The notes under the pieces are model-generated. The model was not told the origin of the DNA. It ran no database searches and saw only the letters and a list, made by a program, of their open reading frames with translations. A program made the translations under genes and the position numbers. Below, in pieces: positions 48,383 to 57,273 of a stretch of 64,000 nt of DNA. The DNA comes from Verrucomicrobiaceae bacterium E54 (GTDB lineage Bacteria; Verrucomicrobiota; Verrucomicrobiia; Verrucomicrobiales; Akkermansiaceae), in assembly GCA_022548915.1 (NCBI GenBank), contig JAKZES010000006.1:106642-170641 (forward strand), given 5' to 3'. Each line of letters starts with the position of its first letter. The stretch's first letter is position 1.

Positions 48383-48756
48383 GCTTGTCCGGGTAGGGGG
48401 TGCATCTGGCGGATGAACCGCCGCACGAGAATCAGCATCCCCACGGCGATGAGGAACATGCCGCCGGTGGTGATCAGATGGAAAATCTGCATCACGGCGA
48501 AGTAGGTGTGGGAAACCTCGGTGTTGTTGATCTGGATGGTCGAGCCCGTTTCATTCAGGGAATACTCGCCGGCCAGCAGCGCGTTGATCGCCTCGGGTCC
48601 GAGCAAGGCTTCGGCGATGGCGAAGATCTCGCCGCAGGGAGCCAAGATGGTGCCGATCCGCAGCGCCAGGGGAAGGGGCGCCTGACGGTGGCGGAGAACG
48701 GCCAGCAACAGCAGCAGCAGCGCGATGCTGGTGACAAGCGTATGGAAGATTTCCAT
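48379..48756 (-). CDS. Small membrane protein
   Basis: Unrecognised protein of 125 residues with three hydrophobic segments (about 3-20, 35-55 and 84-108). ATG 48,756 is favoured because upstream codons of the open frame lack a membrane-protein character. Coupled to the following membrane protein gene by an ATGA overlap. Confidence 0.55.
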   Translation of the reverse strand: MEIFHTLVTSIALLLLLLAVLRHRQAPLPLALRIGTILAPCGEIFAIAEALLGPEAINALLAGEYSLNETGSTIQINNTEVSHTYFAVMQIFHLITTGGMFLIAVGMLILVRRFIRQMHPLPGQA

Positions 48757-48784
48757 GACGGTGAGTTTCGCTGCGCTCCCCGGA

Positions 48785-49567
48785 TCAGTAGCTGCTGTCG
48801 CCGAGGAACACGGCGGCAATGTTCAGCACGACCATCAGGATGACCAGGCCGACCATCACCCAGGTCAGCACCTTGCCCGCGGCATCCAGTTCCCGGTGGT
48901 ACTCGTAGCCGGGAGGGCAGGCGTACATGCGCCAGCCGATCCAGATGCTCATGATCGGGACGAAGCTCCAGAGGATGGCCCAGCCGGACATGCCGAGGTT
49001 TTGGACCCGCTTCACGCCGAGGTAGAAGCCGACGATGGTTCCGAGGAAGATCGCGACCATGCCGACCAGCGCGATTCCCTCAAGGCCGGATCCGGCGGAG
49101 ATCTTGATGCCGATGAAGAGAAGGGCGTAGGTGATGACGGTGACCGCCATTTGCAGAAGGAAGTAGGCCAGTCGGCCGATGCCCGGATATTCGATCGGGC
49201 CGTCTTGAAAGCCGGGGCCGACCTCGAAGTTCGCCGGTGTCTGGTAGGGATCGATCTTTAGGGTGCTTCCGGCTGGAGCGGCGGCAGGGGCTGGATCCGC
49301 CGGTTGCCCGACCGGGGCCGCGGCGGATCGGGCCATTTGTGCCTTCACCGCCGAGGGCACGGGGAGGCCGTCGGGCCTCTTGAGATCGGCCATCGAGGCC
49401 TCGGCAAGCACGCCCGATTCGGCGAGTTTCTTCCAGTCGGTGGCCTCCTGCTTGCGGGCCAGCGTGTCGCCCGCGCGGATGACCCCGGCCGAGAGCATCG
49501 TGCCGATCTGGGCGGCGGTGAGGGGGCCTTCCTCCTTCCCTTCGCGGGAGATGAACCATGCCTGCAT
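48785..49567 (-). CDS. GYF_2-domain membrane protein
   Basis: Protein of 260 residues with an N-terminal GYF_2 domain (MQAWFISREGKEEGPLTAAQ at about 1-20; ATDWKKL) and four or five transmembrane helices in the second half, which looks like a DUF805-type domain (GFYLGVKRVQNLGMSGWAIL). GYF_2 modules bind proline-rich partners and are common in Verrucomicrobia. Role unknown. Confidence 0.72.
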   Translation of the reverse strand: MQAWFISREGKEEGPLTAAQIGTMLSAGVIRAGDTLARKQEATDWKKLAESGVLAEASMADLKRPDGLPVPSAVKAQMARSAAAPVGQPADPAPAAAPAGSTLKIDPYQTPANFEVGPGFQDGPIEYPGIGRLAYFLLQMAVTVITYALLFIGIKISAGSGLEGIALVGMVAIFLGTIVGFYLGVKRVQNLGMSGWAILWSFVPIMSIWIGWRMYACPPGYEYHRELDAAGKVLTWVMVGLVILMVVLNIAAVFLGDSSY

Positions 49568-49670
49568 GCCGGGACGGACTAACAGGTTGGGGGCAGCCGG
49601 GCAATCCCCGAAGACGACATCAGCCGCCGGCCTGCTCCCGCGGCGGCCCGATGCGTGACGGCGCGGTCTT

Positions 49671-50243
49671 TCAGAACCGCCAGCCGAGGCCCACGGTGAA
49701 GCCGAGGGCGTCGATGCCGGGGTTGGGCGAGGTCTGGCCGCCGTTCGAGTGGTGGACGAAGTACGCCCCACCCAGTAGCGAGAGGTTCTCGGCGATTTCC
49801 TGCCGCAGCCCGAGGTGGGCGAACCAGTTGAGGGTGAAGTCCTGACCCTGGCCACCCGGCACATTGGTCGAATCGGTCAGGCCGACGCCGCCGCCGATGG
49901 AAAAGAAGGCGGAGGTCTTGGCTCCGGGGAACCAGTACTCGATGGAAGGCGCGCCGGAGAGGCCGAAGTAATAGCTTTCCGGCCCCACGCTGATCGTTTC
50001 CATCATCAGCGAGAAACGGCCGCGGACGATGAGTCGCGCGCCGTTCTCATCCTCCCACCAGGTCAGGTGGGTCGGCGTGCGCAGGGTCAGCTGGGTCGGC
50101 ACGATCTCGTAGTCGATCGGCGTGTTCGAGCCGACATTCCACGTGTAGCCCGACTCGAGGGTCAGCTCCCAGGCGTCGGCCGGATGATCATTGGCCGCCA
50201 GTGGAGCGGCAGCGGCGAGGAAGAGGAAAAGCAGATTCTTCAT
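49671..50243 (-). CDS. PagL-like acyloxyacyl hydrolase (outer-membrane beta-barrel)
   Basis: Outer-membrane protein of 190 residues with signal peptide MKNLLFLFLAAAAPLAA and alternating beta strands ending in aromatic Phe. The end YFVHHSNGGQTSPNPGID carries H164-x-S166, the catalytic pair of PagL lipid A 3-O-deacylase (H126/S128). Expected to trim lipid A acyl chains; alternatively another barrel of this family. Stands alone on the minus strand. Confidence 0.75.
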   Translation of the reverse strand: MKNLLFLFLAAAAPLAANDHPADAWELTLESGYTWNVGSNTPIDYEIVPTQLTLRTPTHLTWWEDENGARLIVRGRFSLMMETISVGPESYYFGLSGAPSIEYWFPGAKTSAFFSIGGGVGLTDSTNVPGGQGQDFTLNWFAHLGLRQEIAENLSLLGGAYFVHHSNGGQTSPNPGIDALGFTVGLGWRF

Positions 50244-50287
50244 TGGAACTTGGGACTTCTCACTTGGAACTTCGGGCGGGATCCGGA

Positions 50288-50803
50288 CTACGGCGTTGCC
50301 TCATCGTCACCCGGCACCGGGGGAATCAGGTCCTCGCGCATCAGCAGCAGCTCGAGGTCGAGGTCGTCGAGCAGGTCGGCGGGTGTCTTGACGATGGTCA
50401 TGGCATACGGCGCCATGCGGTCGAGCTCGGCGACCGTGCAGTGGACCATCGAGGTGATGATGTCGGCGTCGTATTTCTCGCGGTCGAAGAGGTTGGTGAT
50501 GCGGAAGACGAGGCGCTGGCGGTCGATGTCGTACTCGAAGCCGCCGAGGTTGAGGTTCTTGTTGGCCCGGGCGAGCAGTTCGAGGCCGGCGGGGAGATGG
50601 TCGTCGTCGAGCGGCAGCGGGGTCTCGCCGATGATCGCGAGCGCGTTCATCGGCGTGTAGGCCTGGGCGATCAGCTCGATGCGGGTGTGGTGGCCGGAGA
50701 AGACCGAGCGGAGCACGTCCTTGCCCTCGACCGGTTCGCAGTGCCAGCTGTTGCGGCCGAAGGCGTCCTCGACGGACTGGATCTGGAGGCTGGGTGGGCG
50801 CAT
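50288..50803 (-). CDS. YbjN-domain protein
   Basis: Protein of 171 residues resembling YbjN, a fold close to type III secretion chaperones, with blocks such as TRIELIAQAYTPMNALAIIG and RLVFRITNLFDREKYDADII. Related proteins affect stress response and motility in E. coli; here the role is unknown. Confidence 0.6.
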   Translation of the reverse strand: MRPPSLQIQSVEDAFGRNSWHCEPVEGKDVLRSVFSGHHTRIELIAQAYTPMNALAIIGETPLPLDDDHLPAGLELLARANKNLNLGGFEYDIDRQRLVFRITNLFDREKYDADIITSMVHCTVAELDRMAPYAMTIVKTPADLLDDLDLELLLMREDLIPPVPGDDEATP

Positions 50804-50874
50804 CGCGGGGAAGTTCTAAGTTCGAAGGGCCGGGTTCCAAAGCGCAAAGCGCGCGATCGGGCGGGTCGTCGGGT

Positions 50875-51360
50875 TCATTCGGTTTCCTCTTTCCCGGCGG
50901 CGGTTTCTTGGGAGACGCGGCCCTGGAGGGCTTTTCCGAGGAGTGGGCGCCTTGCCTTGGGGATGGGGGCGAGGTCGAGGTGGATGCCGGCCTGCTGTCC
51001 GGCGTCGAAATGGAGGGTGACGTAATGTTTTCCAACTTCCACCGAGTGGATCTGCCCCCACGGGATCATCTGCATGCCGGCCACCGGGCGGAAGAAGGGG
51101 AAGATCTCCACCCCGAGGGGGCTGAGGATCAGATAGGCGCGGCGGGTGCAGTGGAGGGCGACCCGCAGCGATGCCCAGCACAGCACTGCGGGCAGGATGG
51201 CCCAGGCCGATGAGGGCAGGTCGGGGTTTTCATCCTGATGGAGCCCGACGGTGAACAGAGTGATCGCCGCCGCCGCCGCTGCTGCGGCGAGAATCCAGAA
51301 CGGCACGGCCTGGGCCGCTCGGGTGAAACGCAGCTCCTTATGGGGTTCGGCAACCGGCAT
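50875..51360 (-). CDS. Membrane protein with PH-like C-terminal part
   Basis: Unrecognised protein of 161 residues. Two hydrophobic helices (about 17-40 and 49-70) precede a soluble beta-rich region (LSPLGVEIFPFFRPVAGMQM, HYVTLHFD) similar to bacterial PH domains. It ends six bases after the start region of the glycosyltransferase gene in the same strand, so the genes probably form one unit with it. Confidence 0.55.
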   Translation of the reverse strand: MPVAEPHKELRFTRAAQAVPFWILAAAAAAAAITLFTVGLHQDENPDLPSSAWAILPAVLCWASLRVALHCTRRAYLILSPLGVEIFPFFRPVAGMQMIPWGQIHSVEVGKHYVTLHFDAGQQAGIHLDLAPIPKARRPLLGKALQGRVSQETAAGKEETE

Positions 51361-51366
51361 CGAGGG

Positions 51367-52506
51367 TCAGTGGGGGGCGACGAGGTCGAGCACCGTGCGG
51401 CGGAAGGTTTTCTGGAACCCGGGAATGCTCATGCCCTGCCGGACGCGGTTGCAGAGTTCCTCGGGCGGAGGCGGCATGCCCCGGTCCACGTAGTCTCTCA
51501 AGGCGGCGGCGACGGCGGCGCTGGAGTTGGCGTCGATGTGGAAATCGTCGGGAAGGATGTCGTGCATGCCGTCGCGGTCGGCGCCGAGCACCGCGGTTCC
51601 GCAGGCCAGCGCTTCAAGCATCACCAGGGGCACGCCTTCGTAGCGGGAAGGGATGACGACCGCGTCGGCCGCCGGATAGAGCTTCGCCGTGTTGGCCCAT
51701 GGGATGCGCCGCACCCGGTCGCCGAGTTTCCGCGCCTCGATCAGGCGGTCGACGAGTTCGCTGTCAGGGCCGTCGCCGGCGATCACCAGATGGCATTCGG
51801 AAAGCGACGGACGCGAGAGGGCGCGGATCAGCCGGTCCTGCTGCTTCTGCCGGATCTCGACCCGGCCGACGCAGGCGAAAAGCGGAACGCCGGGCGGCAG
51901 GCCCAGTTCCTTCCGGCATTCGTCGCGATCCGCGGGGACGAAACGCTCGGTGTCGATCCCGGGAAGGACGACTTCGACCGGAACCTTGGCACCGCGTTCG
52001 TGAAGATGCGCGGCGAGGGCGTCGCAGCTGGTGATGAAGGCATCCGGCCGCTCGATCAGCGTCGGGGTGCCCCAGTCGAGCAGGCGCCCGAGCTTGGCGC
52101 CCATGGTCTGGTAGGAATGCGGCATCGCCAGGAAGCTGATGGCCCGCACTCCGCATTTCCGCGCGGCGAGAATGCCGAGGGAGGAGGGTTCGATGCCGCC
52201 CTGGACCGAGATCACGGCATCGGGCTCCAGCCGGCGGAGGGTGGCCGAAAGGTCGGCGATCCGGCCACGGAAAAAGAAATGACGGATCGCCTCGAAGTGG
52301 GTCACGCGTTCGTCGGTTTCCTCGACCGACAGGTTCGGGAAGCGGGCGGCAAGTTCCCCCAGTCGCTTGACCAGCGTGGTGTTCTCCTCGCAGGCGATGA
52401 AGTGGATCCGGATGCCCGGTTCCTCGAGAAGCGCCTCCAACCCCAGCAGGGTCATCGCCTCGTGGCCGCCGAAAAGCGGACGATCATCGTAAAACAGGAG
52501 GGTCAC
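51367..52506 (-). CDS. GT4-family glycosyltransferase
   Basis: Retaining GT-B glycosyltransferase of 379 residues. N-terminal domain with the Gly-rich start (FYDDRPLFGGHEAMTLLGLE), C-terminal domain with ACVGRVEIRQKQQDRLIRAL, and the E-x7-E site in PSRYEGVPLVMLEALACGTA. Cytoplasmic or membrane-associated. Sugar and acceptor unknown; likely for cell-surface glycan. Confidence 0.88.
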   Translation of the reverse strand: MTLLFYDDRPLFGGHEAMTLLGLEALLEEPGIRIHFIACEENTTLVKRLGELAARFPNLSVEETDERVTHFEAIRHFFFRGRIADLSATLRRLEPDAVISVQGGIEPSSLGILAARKCGVRAISFLAMPHSYQTMGAKLGRLLDWGTPTLIERPDAFITSCDALAAHLHERGAKVPVEVVLPGIDTERFVPADRDECRKELGLPPGVPLFACVGRVEIRQKQQDRLIRALSRPSLSECHLVIAGDGPDSELVDRLIEARKLGDRVRRIPWANTAKLYPAADAVVIPSRYEGVPLVMLEALACGTAVLGADRDGMHDILPDDFHIDANSSAAVAAALRDYVDRGMPPPPEELCNRVRQGMSIPGFQKTFRRTVLDLVAPH

Positions 52507-52535
52507 GCCGGAGCATCCATGACGGAAATGGGGCC

Positions 52536-52643
52536 GTGGCGCAAGCCGCTGGCTTGCGGGAGTTGGTCGTGCCGCCGGCGCGGCCCTGCACCATTCCGGG
52601 ACGGAGTCCCGGAAATCTCTCGCAAGCCATCGGCTTGCGCCAC
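52536..52643. repeat. Composite palindromic element upstream of uvrB
   Basis: An inverted pair of 23-base arms (52,536-52,558 and 52,621-52,643; one mismatch), each itself a small hairpin around CGCAAGCC and GGCTTGCG, encloses a third hairpin with TTCCGGGA and TCCCGGAA arms. It resembles a repetitive extragenic palindrome cluster. Confidence 0.65.
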
Positions 52644-52679
52644 TTGCGGCCCACGCCCGGCGGGCTTAGGAATCGGCGG

Positions 52680-54842
52680 ATGGCATTCGAGTTGGTCAGC
52701 GATTACGAGCCGCAGGGCGACCAGGGCCCGGCGATCGAGAAGCTGGTGAAGTCGCTCGAGGCCGGCAACGCCCACCAGACGCTGCTGGGAGTCACCGGAT
52801 CCGGGAAAACCTTCACCATGGCCAAGGTGATCGAGCGCATCGGCCGGCCCGCGCTCATCATGAGCCACAACAAGACGCTCGCCGCCCAGCTCTACTCCGA
52901 GTTCAAGAACTTCTTCCCCAACAACGCGGTCGAGTACTTCGTCAGCTACTTCGACTACTACCAGCCCGAGGCCTACATCCCGCGGACCGACACCTACATC
53001 GAGAAGGATTCGTCGATCAACGACGAGATCGAGCGCCTGCGGCTGTCGTCGATGGGCTCGCTGCTCACCCGCGAGGACACGATCGTGGTGGCCTCGGTGA
53101 GCTGCATCTACGGTCTCGGCTCACCCGAGGACTACGAGGGCATGATGGTGCCGGTGTGGGTCGGCCAGCAGGTCGGCCGCGACCAGTTCCTGGAAAGCCT
53201 CGTCTCGCTGTTGTTCGAGCGGAACGACATCGCCTTCGGTCGCGGCAAGTTCCGGGTGCGCGGCGACGTGGTCGAGGTCCATCCGGCCTATCTCGACGAG
53301 ACGGCGGTGCGGGTCGAGTTCTTCGGCGACGAAGTCGACCGGATTTCCACCATCGATACCCTCACCGGGACGAGGATCGAGTCGGTGGACCGCCACACCT
53401 TCTTCCCGGCCAAGCAGTTCGTCACCCCCGGCGACAAGATGAAGAAGGCGATGGTCGAGATCCGCAAGGAGGCCGACGCGCGGGTGGCGGAGTTCGAGAG
53501 CCAGGGCAAGCTGATCGAGGCGCAGCGTCTGCGGATGCGCACCGACTACGACCTCGAGATGATGCGCGAGATGGGCTTCTGCCAGGGGATCGAGAACTAC
53601 TCGCGCCACCTGACGGGGCGGCCGCCCGGGGCCAGGCCCTACACGCTGCTCGACTTCTTCCCCGACAACTTCCTCACGCTCATCGACGAGAGCCACGTGA
53701 GCATCCCGCAGATCGGCGGGATGTACGAGGGGGATCGTAGCCGCAAGACGGTGCTCGTCGACCACGGTTTCCGGCTTCCCAGCGCGCTCGACAACAGGCC
53801 GCTCCGGTTCGACGAGTTCATGAAGATGACCGGGCAGCGGCTCTACGTTTCCGCGACCCCGGGGCCTTTTGAAATGGTCAACTCGCGCCCGGACAACGCC
53901 GGCTTCATCCCGACCAAGGGCAGGGACGGCGACCGGGGGCTGACCATCTTCGACATCCGGAAGATGAACCTCAGGCTCAGCGGGGCGGATGAGCCGGTCG
54001 AGGACTTCGACGTCGGCAAGCCCGGCCTGCCGCTGGTCGTCGAGCAGATCATCCGCCCGACCGGATTGCTCGATCCGGTGATCACGCTCAAGCCGCTCAA
54101 GGGCCAGATCGACGAGACCATCGAGCTCTGCCGCCAGCGGGTTGAGAAGGGCCAGCGGATCCTGGTGACCACGCTGACCAAGAAGACCGCCGAGGATCTT
54201 TCCGAGTATCTGCAGAATGTCGGGCTCAAGGTCCGCTACATCCATGCCGACGTGGATGCGGTCGAGCGGGTGGAAATCCTCCGCCAGCTGCGCGCGGCGG
54301 AGTTCGACATCCTGGTCGGGATCAACCTGCTGCGGGAGGGGCTCGACCTGCCCGAGGTCTCGCTGGTGTGCATCCTCGACGCCGACAAGGAGGGTTTTTT
54401 GCGCAACGAGACCAGCCTGATCCAGACCGCGGGGCGCGCGGCCCGGCACATCAACGGCGAGTGTGTGTTGTTCTGCGACCAAGTGACGGATTCGATCCAG
54501 CGCCTGCTCGACGTCACCGAGTATCGCCGGGAGAAGCAGGTCACCTACAACGACGAGCACGGGATCACGCCGCAGAGCGTGAAGCGGGCGGTGCAGGAGA
54601 GCCTGCACCTCTACTCCAACCAGCGCGAGAGCGCGGAGAAGCTCAATCGATCCCTGGTCGCCGACGACGAGGAGGTTTACGACAAGGTGCGGGTCATCGC
54701 CGAGTTGGAGAAGGAAATGCGCGATGCCGCGGCCAAGCTCGAGTTCGAGCGTGCCGCCCACCTCCGCGACCAGATCGCCCAGCTCAAGGACGGCGGCACG
54801 CCGAAGAAGAAGCCCGCGAAGAAGCGGGTAAGGTATCGGTGA
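52680..54842 (+). CDS. uvrB: Excinuclease ABC subunit B
   Basis: Nucleotide-excision repair helicase-like protein of 720 residues that verifies damage and, with UvrA and UvrC, directs incision. Walker A GVTGSGKT (37-44), the damage-probing beta-hairpin VEYFVSYFDYYQPEAYIP (about 88-105), Walker B LIDESHVS, helicase motif V and VI (GINLLREGLDLPEV, QTAGRAARHI) and a C-terminal UVR domain (LEKEMRDAAAKLEFERAAHL). ATG 52,680 is supported by the family start MAFELVSDYEPQGDQ. Confidence 0.97.
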   Translation: MAFELVSDYEPQGDQGPAIEKLVKSLEAGNAHQTLLGVTGSGKTFTMAKVIERIGRPALIMSHNKTLAAQLYSEFKNFFPNNAVEYFVSYFDYYQPEAYIPRTDTYIEKDSSINDEIERLRLSSMGSLLTREDTIVVASVSCIYGLGSPEDYEGMMVPVWVGQQVGRDQFLESLVSLLFERNDIAFGRGKFRVRGDVVEVHPAYLDETAVRVEFFGDEVDRISTIDTLTGTRIESVDRHTFFPAKQFVTPGDKMKKAMVEIRKEADARVAEFESQGKLIEAQRLRMRTDYDLEMMREMGFCQGIENYSRHLTGRPPGARPYTLLDFFPDNFLTLIDESHVSIPQIGGMYEGDRSRKTVLVDHGFRLPSALDNRPLRFDEFMKMTGQRLYVSATPGPFEMVNSRPDNAGFIPTKGRDGDRGLTIFDIRKMNLRLSGADEPVEDFDVGKPGLPLVVEQIIRPTGLLDPVITLKPLKGQIDETIELCRQRVEKGQRILVTTLTKKTAEDLSEYLQNVGLKVRYIHADVDAVERVEILRQLRAAEFDILVGINLLREGLDLPEVSLVCILDADKEGFLRNETSLIQTAGRAARHINGECVLFCDQVTDSIQRLLDVTEYRREKQVTYNDEHGITPQSVKRAVQESLHLYSNQRESAEKLNRSLVADDEEVYDKVRVIAELEKEMRDAAAKLEFERAAHLRDQIAQLKDGGTPKKKPAKKRVRYR

Positions 54843-54867
54843 GGGAGATCCGGAGAATGGAGATCAA

Positions 54868-55359
54868 ATGAGCAGGAAAATTCGGAGTTGGGTGGTCATT
54901 GGGATTCTGGCGTCATGTATGACGTCCTGCACCAAGAGGCTGAAGCAAGCTTCGTCGAGCATGGAGCCGACGATCCGTGCTGGTGAGATGGTTTCAGTCG
55001 ATCGACTCCACAGCCCGCCAAAGCGATGGGACGTAATCGTCTTCGAATCTCCGCTATCCGGGAAAGGACACTGGATTTCCAGGATCGTCGGCGTGCCAGG
55101 TGAGACGGTCGATATCCATTCGGGTCAGCTCGTGGTAAATGGCCGAGTGATGCCGTTGCCTAAGCATGTCAAAATCGGCAAATATAGGAGGCCCACACCT
55201 CTCCCATCCTCAAGTGCTCCGGGTCCGATATCGTTTCCATACAAACTCAGGGCCGGCCGGTATTTTGTCCTCAGCGATAACGTCTCAAATGCTCTGGACA
55301 GCAGGTATTGGGGCGGGCTGGATGAATCAAAGATTCTAGGGATCGTTCCCGGTAAATGA
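54868..55359 (+). CDS. Signal peptidase I-like lipoprotein lacking the catalytic lysine
   Basis: Protein of 163 residues with the S26 fold. Box B SSSMEPTIRAGE holds the nucleophile S31, box E SDNVSNALDSRYWG is intact, and box D appears as SRIVGVPGE (71-79). In active enzymes a Lys precedes this Arg (K-R-x-V-G-x-P-G-D); here it is Ser71. The N-terminus is a lipoprotein signal (WVVIGILASC, with C17) rather than the usual membrane anchor, so it would be lipid-anchored outside the inner membrane. Either an inactive S26 homologue or one with changed chemistry. It follows uvrB by 25 bases but is unlikely to be functionally linked. Confidence 0.75.
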   Translation: MSRKIRSWVVIGILASCMTSCTKRLKQASSSMEPTIRAGEMVSVDRLHSPPKRWDVIVFESPLSGKGHWISRIVGVPGETVDIHSGQLVVNGRVMPLPKHVKIGKYRRPTPLPSSSAPGPISFPYKLRAGRYFVLSDNVSNALDSRYWGGLDESKILGIVPGK

Positions 55360-55380
55360 CACTCACGACAGTCGAGTTTT

Positions 55381-56018
55381 CCGACGCCGGAGGCGTCAAA
55401 TCATGGTAGCCGGGGGTTGAGCGAGGCACGAGCGACACCCCCGGTAATGAGTCGCCGGAAATCCGCACCCCGGCAGGGGTGCCATGCAAGGTGGTTGCTC
55501 AATCCAGATACCGTTCGTCGTAATCGACTCCGGCACGCTCCAGAAAATCCACCAACTCGTCGCGAAACGTCCGCACACGATGGTGTTCTTCCTGACGGGC
55601 GATGTAGCGCATCACCTCGTTGCGGGCCGATGGACTCACGGTGAGTGCGGCGTAGCCGTTTTGCCACGAGAACCCGGGCAGGTGGCTTTGGCCCACCCAC
55701 GAGGATGAGGCCTTCTTGAGCTCACGGACGAAGTCGGAGAGACACGCGGTGGGTTTCAGGGAAACCAGCAGATGCACATGATCGTGGATGCCGCCCGCGA
55801 TCCGGGGGTAACCCCCGAGCCCTTCGGCGGTGCCGTGCAGATAGCGGTGGAGGTCATCGCGCCAGGACTTCTCGATGCATGGCTGCCTGCATTTGGTGGA
55901 GAAGATCAGGTGGTAGTGGAGACTCGTGTAGGTGGATGGCATGGCGTTCGTTTGAACATACAAAAGTCGGGTTCGGTGGGGCCAGCCCAAAGCATGGCAC
56001 CCCTGCCGGGGTGCGGAT
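55381..56018. mobile_element. RAYT-containing element flanked by inverted palindromic repeats
   Basis: A perfect 27-base segment (55,461-55,487) is present in inverted form at 55,992-56,018, on both sides of the RAYT gene. Further out, 55,381-55,460 matches, in inverted orientation, 56,019-56,100 (shared blocks ACCGGGGGTG, ACCCCCGGCTACCAT, TGACGCCTCCGGCGTC). This is the arrangement of a REP-associated element; mobility itself is not shown. Confidence 0.75.
55499..55942 (-). CDS. REP-associated tyrosine transposase (RAYT, IS200/IS605-like)
   Basis: Y1 HUH transposase of 147 residues. The HUH motif is HVH (55-57) in GGIHDHVHLLVSL and the nucleophile is Tyr113 in VMRYIARQEEHH. RAYTs are single-copy relatives of IS200 transposases that nick and move short palindromic repeats. 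Here the flanking repeats match the expected REP partners. Starts at the MPSTYTSLHYHLIF codon; upstream residues are improbable. Confidence 0.9.
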   Translation of the reverse strand: MPSTYTSLHYHLIFSTKCRQPCIEKSWRDDLHRYLHGTAEGLGGYPRIAGGIHDHVHLLVSLKPTACLSDFVRELKKASSSWVGQSHLPGFSWQNGYAALTVSPSARNEVMRYIARQEEHHRVRTFRDELVDFLERAGVDYDERYLD

Positions 56019-56061
56019 TACCCGGTCGCGCGGGACCGGGGGTGGTCGTCCGCGTTCCGCG

Positions 56062-56252
56062 GACTCGACCCCCGGCTACCATCATGTGACGCCTCCGGCG
56101 TCCGGCACGGCCCCCGGGCCGGAGCATGATGAGCTGCGCGGACCCGACCCCCGGCTACCATCGTGTGACGCCTCCCGCGTCCGGCACGGCCCCCGGGCCG
56201 GAGCATGATGGGCTGCGCGGACTCGACCCCCGGCTACCAACATGTGGCGCCA
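56062..56252. repeat. Tandem 79-base REP-like units
   Basis: Two full units (56,062-56,140 and 56,141-56,219) and the start of a third, each beginning near GACTCGACCCCCGGCTACCA and containing CGCCTCCGGCGTCCGGC-like and GGCCCCCGGGCC palindromes. Differences between units are few. They extend the RAYT-side repeat. Confidence 0.8.
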
Positions 56253-56296
56253 TCGCCGCTGGGCGGGTCGGCGGACGTGGCCGGGTCTCTCCTGTT

Positions 56297-57169
56297 TCAG
56301 CCCTCCTTGAGCCAATCCAACGCCTCGCCGGCGTGGTTCACGGGCAGGGAATAATGGCCCTGGCCCTCGATCCATGAGGTCTCGGCCGTGGGAACGGTGG
56401 CGGCGAGTTTCCGGGCGACTTCGAAGGGCAGGTTGGCGTCGGCCTTGCCGTGCCAGAAGTGGACCGGCACGGTGATCTTCCCCGGATCGAAGTCCCACTT
56501 CGAAAGGTAAACCTCGCCGTCCTCGAGCATGCCGGGGGCGCCCCGGCGGGTGGCCTCGCGGAAGCTGCGCGAGACCACCGCCCAGCCGCCGCTGCTGAAA
56601 ATCGCCTCGCGATCGACCTCGGGAATGCTGCGGAGCATCCAGGACATCGGAGCGCGCTCCGGGCCGCGGGCAACCATCCACCGGCTCAACCGAACCACCC
56701 CCGGCAGGGCCATGCGGCGGAGCCGGGTGCTGGTGGCGAGCGTCCGGTAAACCCAATGCATGTGGCTGCGGTCCGACTTGTCCGCCAGCGGCGGCGCACC
56801 GCAGAGGATGGCGGCGCGCTCGATCCGATCCCCGAGGCCGGCGCAGGCGGCGAGAGCGTAGGGTCCGCCGCCCGAGACGCCGAGGATCCGGAAACCTCCG
56901 ATCCCGAGCTGATCGGCGAGGCCGGCCAGATCGTCGGGCCAGTCGCTGAAGTGGCGGCCGGGCCGGGAATCGGAGTGGCCGACGCCGGGGCGGTCGGGGG
57001 CGATGATGGCGACTCCTCGCTCCCGCGCGATCGGATCGAGAAAGGCGGCCTGATAGCGCGAGCTCGGCCAGCCGTGGTGGAAGATCACCGGCATGCCGGC
57101 GGGATCGCCGTACCGCGCGTAGCTGAGGCGGCGTCCGTCCGGCAGCGTGGCGCAAAGATCCTCCTCCAT
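56297..57169 (-). CDS. Alpha/beta hydrolase
   Basis: Cytoplasmic hydrolase of 290 residues. Oxyanion/entrance motif FHHGWPSSRYQ, nucleophile S99 in GVSGGGPYA, acidic residue in HGKADANLP and His in GQGHYSLP. Substrate unknown (ester, lactone or similar). It is divergent from a TetR gene across a perfect palindrome and so probably controlled by it. Confidence 0.88.
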   Translation of the reverse strand: MEEDLCATLPDGRRLSYARYGDPAGMPVIFHHGWPSSRYQAAFLDPIARERGVAIIAPDRPGVGHSDSRPGRHFSDWPDDLAGLADQLGIGGFRILGVSGGGPYALAACAGLGDRIERAAILCGAPPLADKSDRSHMHWVYRTLATSTRLRRMALPGVVRLSRWMVARGPERAPMSWMLRSIPEVDREAIFSSGGWAVVSRSFREATRRGAPGMLEDGEVYLSKWDFDPGKITVPVHFWHGKADANLPFEVARKLAATVPTAETSWIEGQGHYSLPVNHAGEALDWLKEG

Positions 57170-57239
57170 CGGCGAGGAACGTGGGAGGGCGTCGCCCCGA
57201 ATGCAAATGCCGGCACGGCCTGAAGCGAACTTTTCGGTC

Positions 57240-57265
57240 GCAAACAGACCAGGCGGTCTGTTTGC
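57240..57265. promoter_or_regulatory. TetR-family operator
   Basis: Arms GCAAACAGACC and GGTCTGTTTGC are exact inverted repeats around AGGC, nine bases before the TetR start and about 70 before the hydrolase. Typical TetR operator shape. Confidence 0.8.
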
Positions 57266-57273
57266 ATCGGCCG

